Below are positions 34,201-45,500 of a stretch of 64,000 nt of DNA, one piece after another. The stretch is taken from assembly GCF_963675165.1 (NCBI RefSeq), contig NC_087383.1, positions 4,680,979 through 4,744,978 of the forward strand. The letters are read 5' to 3'. Below the pieces are notes generated by a model. It had not been told where the DNA came from and ran no database searches. It was given only the letters and a program-made list of their open reading frames with translations. Made by a program: the position numbers and the translations under genes. Every line of letters begins with the position of its first letter. The first letter of the stretch is position 1. The DNA is from Halichondria panicea (Eukaryota; Porifera; Demospongiae; Suberitida; Halichondriidae).

Positions 34201-36253
34201 ATTTTAGACTTTGTACTTATTGCCATTTGGGATCCTTTTAGCATCAATCATGGTCGATCATTTCCCACTCTTCTTTGAGATTACAGATTTAATAGCCTGC
34301 ATGCAACAAAATGTATGCGAATAGCTATAAAAAGACCTTCTGCGAATAATATTAAACTTTGAACTGTTAAATTAGGCATGGTTAATAAGCATTTGCGGAT
34401 AATATATCTGCGTTCATTCGCAGAATTTTTAGGCCGCAGAATTTTCTAGCTATACGGTATGGTTTGTATTAACAATAGCAAGTAGCTTTTTAATTAGCTT
34501 TGACACACATCTATGATCCACTGAAGCATCAGCACCCGTGGTGCTTTCAATTATTATTAACCACCAATATAAATTTATAGCTACAGTTATAATGAAAACG
34601 CCCTATAATGGCTACTAGCTTCTTAAGCAGCTCTTTTTGACTCTTGTATAGCTAACAAAAAGCTAGCGCTTTAGTGCAAGGCTAACTCATAAGTTGAATA
34701 GCTATACGGTATGGTTTGTATTAGCAATAGCATGTAGCTTTTTAATTAACTTTGACACACATCTATGATCCACTGAAGCATAGCACCCGTGGTGCTTTCA
34801 ATTATTATTAACCACCAATATAAATGTAGCTACAGTTATAATGAAAACGCCCTATAATGGCTACTAGCTTCTTAAGCAGCTCTTTTTGACTCTTGTATAG
34901 CTAACAAAAAGCTAGCGCTTTAGTGCAAGGCTAACTCATAACTTGAATATAGAAAGTTTGTGCAAACAAATGATGCTATAAAAAATTCTAAAGAGACTGC
35001 AACAGCCTTCAATGTGAGTCAAACTAGCCATAACTCGAGAAAGAAGCTTTAGTTAGCTAATCCATGAATCAAAATCCAAGAAAACGTGGTTAGAAGCCTA
35101 TAGAAGCTGTTAGTTTTCGTCGCATTGTAGCAGTTGAGCAATTACAGCTGGAACAGACACACACACACACACAGTCAGCTTTACTGTATCCCTCGTGCGG
35201 CTATGCCTCGAGGCATAATTATTATTCGACCTTTAGGTACGTAGTCAGTCAAACAAATCGTTGGGACTATTTCCATCTAATTTTCTCATAATCACATGCA
35301 GGGTACTTGCACAGTGACCTGTGGGATCGGCAATCAAGAAAGGAATGTTTTCTGTGTGTCGCGTGCTGATGGGTCCCGAATCAATGAGGGATTCTGTAAC
35401 ATTAATGAACGACCACCGGTTTTCGAAACATGTATACTTTTTAATTGCCCAGGTAATTATAGCCTACATAATAATTATGTAATACTGTATTTCCTGTCAT
35501 CAAATCCACATTTCCAGCTGTACACTCGCACATATACATGCAGGACGTTGTGATTTCGAGCCCCCTGACTGTCGAGTATTTAGACTACTGAGGCGCTGTA
35601 AGGACCTGGCCGTCGGCATGCCCTGCTGTAGAAGCTGCCCCCTGCAATTTGTTGACAATACTCCTACTCTGATTACTAGAGACAACCTTGTTCTGTCGTT
35701 GGATCAGAGTAGGTACAATGTGGCTGCGGGAACAGATTTAAGGATCTGCTGTGTGGCCTCGTCCAGTACTCCAAATGCCTTCCTGCCTTTCCTCTTCAAT
35801 TGCAACTTTAGTGAGTTGTGCATGACAACGTATACATTCATGCACTCCTGATACACTGCATACACATGTTACAGACTTCAGCAGTATATTATGTACCCCA
35901 TGCATATGCATGCGCATAGATTCATGCAGGCACCATGGTTTAGTTGGGTGTGACCTGGACTTCTAGAGCTTATGTGCATAACATGCCCAACTAGTTGTTA
36001 ACTCCAAACGACTATTAACTGTGGTACATCTGCATGATCTTAAATATGTATCTTGATAACTTGATCCTACATCCGTCCATTACGTGCAGTTAGCGAAGAG
36101 ATTGAAAGGGAGGTTATGGTAGGAAAAGTATTAGACAACACTGCGTGTGTTACCTTCCCTACTTCTGGACTTGCGATTGGCGATGGATTCCTTTTGGCAC
36201 TAGAGGATGATCAGGGGATGGTGCGCGACATTGCTAATGTCACCATTGTTTAG
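22240..36253 (+). CDS. Copy 2: secreted repeat/Ig/TSP1/PLAC protein, 14 exons, 1621 aa
   Basis: Exons: 22240-22275, 22450-22494, 27688-30387, 30447-30581, 30796-30925, 31109-31510, 31679-31732, 31881-32016, 32183-32414, 32810-33046, 33202-33378, 35302-35452, 35544-35810, 36090-36253. The frame is open throughout and the domain order is that of copy 1. Exon 6 (Ig2) is 9 bases shorter, losing three residues in its Asn-Thr-Asp repeat. The exon 9 donor is GTAGGA instead of GTAAGA, still usable. The exon 13/14 junction gives Ile-Ser instead of Phe-Ala. Exon 3 has an in-frame 21-bp repeat expansion. It has the longest intron 2 of the array (5.2 kb), because of several insertions. All coding indels against copies 1 and 3 are multiples of three, which argues for a working protein. 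Confidence 0.87.
22620..22886. repeat. 19-bp minisatellite, about 12 units
   Basis: Units read ATCGATGTTTAGCAACCAG or ATCGATGTTTAGAGACCAG, often alternating, so there is a higher-order 38-bp dimer in part. Homologous arrays lie in intron 2 of copies 3 and 4 but not in copy 1. Confidence 0.85.
22923..23565 (-). mobile_element. Family A element in copy 2 intron 2
   Basis: Starts with the hairpin CCTCGGTGCGCATGCGCAAGCGAGG, carries a GT tract (about 22966-23011), and ends CAGCACCCACAGTGCTTTCA. The same insertion is at the same site in copies 3 and 4. Confidence 0.55.
23815..24232. mobile_element. pogo/Tigger-type MITE with TA duplication, copy 2 only
   Basis: The ends CAGTAGACTCTCGTTAATCC and GGAATAGCGAGAGTCTACTG are inverted repeats flanked by TA. 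Copies 1, 3 and 4 have the empty site GATCTATTGTAGC, so the insertion and its TA duplication are seen directly. About 418 bases with the flanking TAs; non-coding. Confidence 0.85.
25024..26337. mobile_element. 1.3-kb inserted element, copy 2 intron 2
   Basis: The ends CAGGGGCGTAG and CTACGCCCCTG are inverted repeats. CACGC flanks both sides (25019-25023 and 26338-26342). The other copies read CACGCAGCTTTGA or the like without the insert. It contains smaller nested repeats, including a CCAGGCC...GGCCTGG foldback near 26278-26317, and no transposase. The ends look hAT-like, but the direct repeat is 5 bp, so the superfamily is open. Confidence 0.65.
26516..27369 (+). mobile_element. Composite insertion ending in a family B element, copy 2 only
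   Basis: In copy 1 the sequence ACTATTCGACAATGATGTAC is continuous. In copy 2 about 850 bases intervene before ATGATGTACTAGAGAG. The last 340 bases match family B (AAAGCTAGCGCTTTAGTGC through CGTGCGGCTACGCCTCGAGG) and include a CAGA microsatellite at 27294-27317. The first part holds a two-fold repeated GTGGCTTACCAGG segment. Confidence 0.55.
27688..30387 (+). CDS. Copy 2 exon 3: 900-residue GPG-module region
   Basis: A 2700-base phase-0 exon homologous to copy 1 exon 3. At 29371-29433 a 21-base unit coding for about T-I-T-N-V-G-S is present three times; copies 1, 3 and 4 have one. The Asn-Asp-rich insertion of copy 1 (SNDANDTNDG) is absent. The exon carries one Cys (FIYPCRKTLL) in a region that is Cys-free in copy 1. 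The tract EVINPDGDVYFTTTASSS is shared with copy 3, while copies 1 and 4 have another version. Confidence 0.87.
33379..35301 (+). other. Copy 2 intron 11 (1.9 kb)
   Basis: It holds a pogo-type MITE (33499-33886), a family A element (33923-34549), a partial family B copy, a tandem duplication of about 252 bases (34447-34950) and a full family B element (34841-35216). Apart from the duplication it is collinear with intron 11 of copies 1 and 4. No exon was seen. Confidence 0.7.
34447..34950. repeat. Tandem duplication, 252-bp unit, copy 2 only
   Basis: TAGCTATACGGTATGGTTTG starts at 34447 and again at 34699, and the following sequence runs in parallel through GCGCTTTAGTGCAAGGC. The other copies have it once, so this is a recent duplication within copy 2. 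Confidence 0.8.
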
Positions 36254-37405
36254 GTGAGTTTACACACAACTCTGTGTAAAAATCAAACTACTCTATTACT
36301 ACTAGCTTACTATTAGCCGTGTTGCGACATCAAGTTAATGCTCCACTAGTAGGTGTCAAGATCACTTGCAATGACTCATTATCGAGTTGGGTTGTTTTTT
36401 TAACACACTGTTTTATTCCCATGCACACGATATCTTCTACAGTGATTTCTCAGCATAGGAAGATTTGACTTCCACTTTCAGTGTACGTATGCTTATAATT
36501 TTTGTCAAGTTCAATGCCAGTTTTTTTTGTATATAGCTCTTGCTTTGGGCGTCATATACTCCTTTTAGACTTTGCGTATAACCGTACATATTTTTGTGTA
36601 AAGAATGTGATTAACTTAATTCTGTGTTGCACAAGCTGTAGGTAATAGAATGAATATCGCATTTTACCTCAATTTCACATAATGCTATCTTGCAGACCAT
36701 TCAGACAATGGTATGTACACTATTATAGTGCTTGACAGTATCAATATTAATACAGACTTGTAGACATTGCACTGACTCTCTACTATAATTATATGCAAGA
36801 TGAAAGCACCACGGGTGCATGCTGATGCCTTGGATGTGTCAAAGCTACCTTGTTGTTACTATTATAAACGGGTACTAATTTTAACAAATTTGTAATTAAC
36901 GCTAAATTAAGTACGCGCTAATAATAAATATTATGAATCTCGTTAAAAAAATTAATTGTTCTAATTACTTTTGTATAATGTAATGTACTTTTGAGAGTAT
37001 GCTAAGCAAGCTAGCCCTTTTTCATCTGGTATCTGACTCCAAACTTTCCATTCAACCTTAAAACTCATACTTAGCCGAGATATTATTATGCTATAAATCT
37101 GCCAAAATTAGTACCCTAAAAACAGAGAAACATCTGAAAACGCGACTACCCGTCTATAATAGTAACATTAAGGTACATAAACATAAAGCTACTACAGTAT
37201 AGCTGTTGCTAATACCAAGACTAGAATTATAGGAAGAAGAAGAGTACAGTAGGCGTTCTGTCCAACCTACGTTACAACCACGGGCTGTTGTATACCTATA
37301 ACTTAATCTCATTTAAGTCAGCACTTAGTCTCGATCCCAGGCCGCATTTGTACCTCAAAGATTCCACATTTGTTGACTACTACCGGTAAGTCGATCACAT
37401 GTACG

Positions 37406-37445
<40 letters not shown>

Positions 37446-38638
37446 GAACCTCGGAGCTGAGAAGGGATGGGGTTACACATCTCTATGTATATACCCTGTC
37501 AGGCCGGTGAAGGAGGCTAGTCAGCACTTAGACGTCATCTTATATTTCTGTGTCTTTTTTGGGAGCACCTTGTAAAGCAATTTGGATATAATCTGATGAG
37601 GAGCAGCGGCTGATTCATGAGACGACCAATGCGCGGGGCCTGCGCACCCACCTCGAGAGGCTGTAAAGCAGAGCTGTAACAGAGCTAGACTCGCAAGCCA
37701 CTCCCTTTTCTCTGATTGGACGGGGGCGGGAGAAAAGGGACTGGTGACTCTGGGACACATTTTGTGTCTCTACCGGAATTTGGGTAGAGATTATTCATTG
37801 ATTTTTCCACGTGATCCAAAAATTGCGTGAGGTTAAGTAGAATTGCGTAGCCTGCAAAAGTGATCGCGGGCTTCTTAGCTACAGTTTAAGAATGGATGCT
37901 AGTGCTAGAAAAGAGAAGATGATGGAGTAATAACATCATCAGGCATTCAGCTAGGATATAGTCATCTAAGACACCAGCAGAGATTAGCTTGTTTTAGTTT
38001 TACGTGATGAGAACTGGCAGCCGAAAGTCATTGGTTGCCTAAAGCTTTTAATAACCTGTACAATACAAGACAGATAATGGCAGACGGCAGCAGTTGAATT
38101 GAGAGTAGTCAGACTTGTACAAGCTGTCTTAAATCGCTGCCACTCCTCGGTTCAAAGAAGGACTGCCAAGATTTCTATGTTCATCAGCTGTTCCATGCTA
38201 ATCCACAAGTTGTGGCACAACAGACACTGGTACAAGGATCTATAAAATCAAAAGGCTGGCTAGATAGATCTGTATACTTGTCTTCTGTGTGTCTTTAACT
38301 TTTGACGCATCAGAATAAATTGGATAATTTGCACGTGACATTAATATTTAATAGCATTCCTGATTTACACAAGCTGTAGCCCAGAGTCACCAGTCCCTTT
38401 TCTCCCGCCCCCGTCCAATCAGAGAAAAGGGAGTGGCTTGCGAGTCTATAACAGAGCAGCGGCTGATTCATGAGGCGACCAATGGCAATGCGCGGGGCCT
38501 GCGCGCGCACAACGCTCTTGCTCGCCTCAGATATTCATGTAGATCTAAATGATCTAATTATGCTTCTAACTTACATAGCAGGCGCTAGGCTGCTTGTGTG
38601 TGGTCAATGCTATATAGTGTGAGATCAAGAACAGAAAT
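36254..38638. other. Intergenic spacer, copy 2 to copy 3 (2.4 kb)
   Basis: It has the copy 2 3'-flanking sequence (again TAG then GTGAGT), a CA microsatellite (37407-37442), the first promoter module (about 37596-37646), the Mutator-like insertion and the second promoter module (about 38454-38505). It lacks both insertions seen downstream of copy 1. Confidence 0.65.
37686..38448. mobile_element. Mutator-like MITE: 69-bp terminal inverted repeats, 9-bp target duplication
   Basis: Ends 37686-37754 and 38380-38448 are perfect 69-bp inverted repeats starting TAGACTCGCAAGCCACTCCC. The 9-mer TAACAGAGC flanks both sides (37677-37685 and 38449-38457). Copies 2 and 4 have the empty site GTAACAGAGCAGCGG. 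Long terminal repeats with a 9-bp duplication are typical of Mutator-like elements. The interior (about 625 bases) has no transposase. It lies between the two promoter modules and ends 190 bases before the copy 3 start codon. Confidence 0.88.
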
Positions 38639-39390
38639 ATGCAATCCTCTACACTATACGCGCTTGTTGCTGCGGTAAGTTGTGTCTAGATACAAACTTA
38701 TATTGATAATATCACATCTTGATCTAGATTTAGGTCTAGGTACGTCTACTTGAGCACCTCCTGCATGTCTCGAATCAGCTTATTAGGCACATCCTTTTAA
38801 TATAGATCTAGTCGTTGTAAGGAATTATAACAGTCAGCACAGTGCTTCTCTTACAGCTGGTGATAGTGGGACAGCATGCTGCTCAGGGTCAAGATGAAGT
38901 GGTGAGTGCTTTGATATAATGTACTGGTAGCCATAATTAATTATGCCTGGTGCGGCGACGAGGGATACGGATTAAAAGCTGACTGTGTAAGTATGGGGTG
39001 CCGTTTGTCTCAAAACTAATAAAGAGTCGATGTTTACCAACGAGGTCGATGTTTTACCTACCAGATCAATGTTTAGAGACAAATCTGCTTAACAGATGGA
39101 TGTTTAGCAACCAGATATTTGCATACCAGATCGATGTTTAGTAACCAGATCGATGTTTAGAGACCAGATCGATGTTTAGCGTCGATGTTTACCTTCCAGA
39201 TCGATGTTTAGAGACCAGATCGATGTTTAGCAACCAGATTGATGTTTAGAGACCAGATCGATGTTTAGCAACCAGATCGATGTTTAGCAAAGCTACCAGA
39301 TCGCACAAAGTGCAGATATGGTTTCTTGTGACACTTAATTATGCCTCGGTGCGCATGCGCAAGCGAGGTATACGGTAGTGTATTTGTGTG

Positions 39391-39437
<47 letters not shown>

Positions 39438-39446
39438 TGTGTGTGT

Positions 39447-39531
<85 letters not shown>

Positions 39532-42500
39532 ACTGCGTAAGAGTTTCTATAGGCTTCTAGTCATGTTTACTTGGATTTTAATTCGTGGATTTGCAAAATA
39601 ATGCTTCGTTCTCGAGTTATGCCTACTTGGAATGCCATTGCAGCCTTTTCAGAAGAGCACGTAGTCAAACTTATTTACCGAGTGATGCTACTCTACTTAG
39701 TAGTTAGCTCTGCACTAGAATGCTAGCTATTGGTAATGTATAAAAGCTATTAAAGTCTATTATTTTGCGTTGAGTTTGACCCCGGAAGTTATGTGGTCAA
39801 TTATGGCTTCATTTATGCTTTATGTGGTGGACAAGTATGCCTGGGACTTCTACATAGAAAATGCTAACTTTTAGCTGGTTGGAGCTTATCAGCTCTACAG
39901 CATATAGATAGAAGTGCTTTTTAACAAGGAATCCAATGGTATATGAAACTTTGAATTTCAGTAAAGTATGACAAAGTTATGACAACTTTATGAAGGTCAA
40001 ACTCAACACAAATAGACTTTAGTAGCTTTTATAGCTTTGGCACCTCCATCGAGGCATCAGCACCCACAGTGCTTTAATTTTTGAAGTTATAATTTATTGT
40101 TTCGGTTTGAGTGTCTATGCAGCTTTTGTTCTGACAAGGAAGGTTTGCACTGGATTATTTTCCAGAACAAATTGTTGCTTAGCCCTTGGCCATTGTCTGT
40201 GAGACACACTTTTCTGCTCTGCAACTCTAATGTAGGAGATGTTGGCCTGAATATTGGTTGGTGATTCTACAATGTAGAATCACCAACCAAACATCATACG
40301 ATTAGGTTTATTAAGAGTATAATTACTGAATCGAAGCTATGCACAATTGATCTATTGTAGCGTACTGGATTATTACTTTACGTTCTTATGCTAAGCGCCA
40401 AACTGGAATTACTTTGTTGCGCTGCTGAAAAATCATTTAATTTTTGGAGCGGCAGTATGTAAAATTAACCCGTGGCGCACCGCGGTGCCACCGGAGTCTG
40501 TTTGTCTGTCTGTCAATCAGTCTGTCATTTTGTGTATTATGAGTCTGCTCACCTCGTTGCGAAAGCACTGTGTTTGTATCATGGATAGCCTCAACACAAC
40601 AAGGTAGATGTTTAAATTTGGCAAATTTTGATGAAGCTTCGTTGTCAAATAAAAGCGAGAAAAAAAGCTAAAAGCTAAGAAAAGATCAAACCTGCACGTT
40701 AGCCTAGATGTACATGCAGCTTTGACTCGAGGCTGTATAGACTTCTAAACCCCAAATTAACGCCGAGGGTTTGCACTTCAGTGTTCTATTGGATTTATTG
40801 AGCAAGGAATTGTTGCGTTCAATGGCTATATAGATCTACCCGTATAGAGAGGCTGTAGTATGCTTTGTTAAGATTATTTGGCTATTCGACAATGATGTAC
40901 TAGAGAGACATTTGATACAGTGTCTCTCTACTAGAGGTTCCACTACATGTAGCTGTACTGTAAGTTGTATACGAAATAGATTGTTGCAATGAGTCAGTCA
41001 TGCGTAAACTGTAATTTTATCCGTTCTCCTCCTGCATGTCCTATGAAGGAACACATGGTGGCCAATATTCGAAGAGGTCATAATTCATTGTATGCGGATG
41101 CTTATAAGTCTACTTTAGACATTTTAGCTCGTGCAGTGGTAAAGTTGATGAAATTACGTACAGCCATCTGGTTTTCTTTTTGTGCTACTGAATGACTTTT
41201 ATAATTCCATAGGTATTTCAAACCATCAGTCTCAGCGCTAGTAGGGGGCCATCTGAAGTATTTGACCAATTATCGATCAACGGAGTACCAAGTTTCTTCA
41301 TCAATCGTCCAACAACAACACAACTCGATATCCCCGAAGGATCGAGTATATTTTACAATGGAAATAGTTTGGCCATAACTGGTGCCGATCCAATTGTGCT
41401 GACAGCAAGTAGATTTCAGTATTTGTATCAAGATCCTGGGAGTTTCAGATTTCGAGATGTCACTGGACCAATCCCGGGTGCCGGTGGACAACCTGGACCT
41501 GGAACTTTGTACTATGATGGAGATACAGCACTTTTTACAAATTCAGATGTATTTATTGGTACTTATGAAGATCTTGCAGCTCAGTTCCCTGTCCCACCTT
41601 CACAAGTGACGATCAGTACTCCACGAGTAAACAATGAACTAGCTCTCAACCTCCAATCCAGTCCTTCTGATCCTGTTACTGACGGAAATGTCATTGAGCT
41701 CACAGGATCGGATGCGTTCGTCCTAGGATCAGGCGAATCATTGACGTATGTATTAAACCGTCTACGATATCGAAGACGATCTGTAACTCAAGAGGTTTTT
41801 AATCCTATCACCAATTTTTATGTTCTTGAGGATATCACTGAGAATGGACAGCAAGGCAGAACCCTGAGGCGGTTTACTGGCGGCTCAAGCGAGGTTATCA
41901 CAGGGCCTGGACTTCTTAGGGTGGGAACTTCTCCTAATGACGGTTCGAGGGTCGCTTTTTTCAGTCCATCTACTAGTGTCAATCAAGAAATAAATAGCGG
42001 CATTATTGATGGACAGCTTTCGTTTGATGCAGTCCAAAACAGTACTCAAATCTCGGATATTTTTACAACTCCAGGGAATCCTACACGCCTGATCGACTTG
42101 GGTGCATCAAGAACCTTTACATACCCTACAGCAAGCAGAGTTACCTTTGATGATACCTCTGGTAGAAGAGAGATTCGTGTTTTCGATAGGTTTAACCAAC
42201 AGCTTGGCTCTTTTTTCGATTCTTACTTGAGTTCCTTCCTCAACCACCAAGTCCAAACAACTAGTTTTGGAACTGCATCTTTTGATATTCCTGACGGAGG
42301 TGTGACACTTATTAGCAATTCTAATGATGGGCAAGCATTTATCTACCCAAGTAGAAATATACCCCTGACTGATCGCATCAATGAAGCCCGCAGTTCAATT
42401 ACTATTACCCCGACTCCTTCCCCAACTTCCTTTATATCATCAAGTAGTGGCTCTTTCGTCTTGTTAATCAATGGTGTTGAAACGGTCACACTAACAGACA

Positions 42501-45500
42501 GACAACCAATCATTGTTCGCACTGGACAAACTTGCAACTTTAATGGTGCATTTGTTATAGTGTTTAATAATGGAGCACCAAGTATACCTGTTTCTGGTAC
42601 CCCTATTGCTGTAAATGTTTTGACAACGCTTGTGACGCCTAGAAAGTTAATAAATACATTTAGCTCCTCTAATCCTGCACCCCGAGATTTACCTGGACCT
42701 GGTATCGCGTATTCTGACAATCAAAATCGAGCATTTTTTACTGATAATATACAAATGATGAATACTATTTCTGGTTTCCTTAACAGCCGCCCCCCCGTGA
42801 GAATTGCAACCACTACTCGTACTGAAGGCGGCAGACGCTTTGTTGATATTGTGAATCCAGACGGTGTGCGTCTAGTCGAGGGGAGTACATCAACCATTAC
42901 CAATGTGGGATCACGGCAAGGCCTTATCTACACAGGGAACACCGTCCGTTCTGTCAATGGGTTTTCCGTTCCTTCATCATTTACTATTCGATATGTTGTA
43001 TCTACCACACCTGGTGTTGACGATACAGTTGAAGTTATAAATCCTGATGGAGATGTTTATTTCACCACAACTGCTTCCAGTAGCTTTAGGTATCGACAAG
43101 GAGGAGTGCTTCAGCCTACACCTACAACTACTACCTCGTATTCTGGAGGTGGTGTTTTCTACTTCAATCCGAACACCGGTAATGTGGTTTACAATGATGA
43201 TACTACAACTTCAACAGGTTTGGTTACAGATCTGACAACTTCAGGAATTGTTTTCGATACAAACACCAGGGATATCACCACGTTGAATTTCTTTGATGGT
43301 CGTACAATTACACGGTACAATGGAAGCTCTACAAGCTTCTTATCTGGTCCTGGTACAATTTTTACATCCGGTAATGAAGGATTTTACTCCACAGACAGCA
43401 CGACCACCACCAGAGTAGTTACAGAAATAACAAACAATATACCGGTTGTAGTACGTGTGAACCAAACAACAGGAGGAGTAACAATATTTAATCCTGGAAC
43501 ACAAACTACGATTTTCAATTTCACCACCGGTTCAGAGCGCACTACTGTAAGCACTGGAACAACGATAACGTACACCAATGGTGTCCTAATACTACCCGGC
43601 CGCAACATTACAACTGATAGTTTCACCTACTTTAACGGTATTAGCACGCAAGTGTTTACTTCAGGAGATACTGTGACTTTTTCTGGACCAGGCCAAGTGA
43701 TAGTTAACGAACAAACCACTGAAACGATTTTCATTGATAACCAAAATACGAACAATCGAATAAACAATGTCGTTGACAATGTTCCTGTGGTTCCACCAGT
43801 TCTAGTACGACCCACAACCACTTCATTCATCTCTAAAGTCGCGGACGTCTTCCCACTCTTTGGACAGGTATAATTATATAAATATGAGATTATAGAACGT
43901 CTCACATTTATGTTTTTATTATTCAGAGAGTCACAGTGTATCAATCAGCTAATGTGAATCTACGCTGTGTGATTCTTCAAAGTGTTCCAACATCATCTTT
44001 CATGTTCTTCAGAGATGGAGTTGCATTGGACGGCTCAGAGATAGGTTCTACCATTACCATGGTGAGTAGCCCTGTGTAACTGTATTTATTATCCTTTTTA
44101 CAATCGTGTGGTAAATTATATATTGCCCCGCACCTAACCATCTGCCAAATTAATTCGCATTTGAGGGGTTACATTACGGAAACATTGATTTGGGCGTGCA
44201 TAGTGTGCCACCCTGTAAGGATTTATGTTTTGCATGCTCATCAAAAATTCAATACACGTATAATAATATTTACAGGTGTCAGAGAATGAACAAATTCTGA
44301 CTGTCAACACCTTCAATGTCAGTGCTGCCGGTAGATATGAATGTCGCGTGAGTAATGGTCCTGGACGAGACAATCTGTTCGCAGATATTTTCATCAGACC
44401 TCCAGGTATATAAAGTTTCTATCTAACATGGCTACAAACAGACCAAGATAAATGTGTATAGTCACTCCTTGAGTGTAGTGTAAGTGCTTGTTCCTTAAAG
44501 TTTAATGTACGGAGCAAGCCATAATTAAGTTTGCTGACCACAAAGCAACCTGCCCCATTGAATTGAGTTGAACAAATGGATATTTTCTTTCAGTTGCACC
44601 GATGATTCAAAATAACTTCTTTCCCTCAATTCCGGAGCTTCCTGGACTGACAGTCACTGCTCGGGATATACAACCACAAAATCCAGTAATGATCATCATT
44701 CGGGACAGAACACCTGGACAAACTCTAGAGCCTAATCCACTGCTTCTCACGAACACCGTCAACATTGCTTGCAAAGATGATGTGGGTCTTCCAAGACCTA
44801 CAATCGTATGGACTGCAACGGACTCTAATGGAGCTGACGTTCCGATCAACATGTCTAACATATTTGTGCCACGTGCGGGACGCAGTATCTACACAATCAA
44901 CACTGACAACACTGACCCTGACAACACTCTGTCCATCACCTACCAGTGCTCAGTAACTAATGAGGCTGATGAGGCTACTGGACAGGTGACCATTACACCA
45001 AGATGTGAGTAACGGACTAAGTGAAGTTGTGTATGACTGTGGACTTATGAGCATTTTAGGCTTCTCCATTTCTAAATACAAAATTTAGAGGCACTCTAGA
45101 TTGCTGGCTGTCTTTTTAAATGGTCAGTTTCCTGAATTTCGTGTAAAGTAATGATTATATGCACTCATGCAGCATACGTTTGTGAGGGTATTGTCTTTGG
45201 ACCCTGCTCTGTTACTTGCGGCTTTGGTAAGTTAGTCTTATTCCCTCATCTGTAACTACTCCCACTCTGTACATTGATTGTTGATGGTGGCATATGCCTG
45301 GCCATAGCGTATCCTGTGCTGTAAGAAACTTCCATTGATATGTAATTGTACCTGGGCAATGTTCTGCTCTATACAGGTATTCAGAGTTCTGCTCCAATTA
45401 ACTGTCAAGTCAGGACCGATGAAACTATTGCGCCCATTGATGCTGCTGATTTGCCTCAGGGACTATACCCAACGCAATTACAGATTTGTCAAAGCAGTGT

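Larger units (their letters stand above)
38902..41212 (+). other. Copy 3 intron 2 (2.3 kb)
   Basis: It contains the 19-bp minisatellite (39027-39303), a family A element with a long GT tract (39342-40076), a perfect short palindrome (40256-40288), and the pogo-MITE empty site at about 40350. Nearly collinear with copy 4 intron 2. No exon was seen. Confidence 0.7.

Noticed and set aside
39341..39601. Plus-strand open frame of 86 codons, mostly Cys-Val
   Set aside because: It is the translation of a GT microsatellite. The same artefact appears at 52076-52355.
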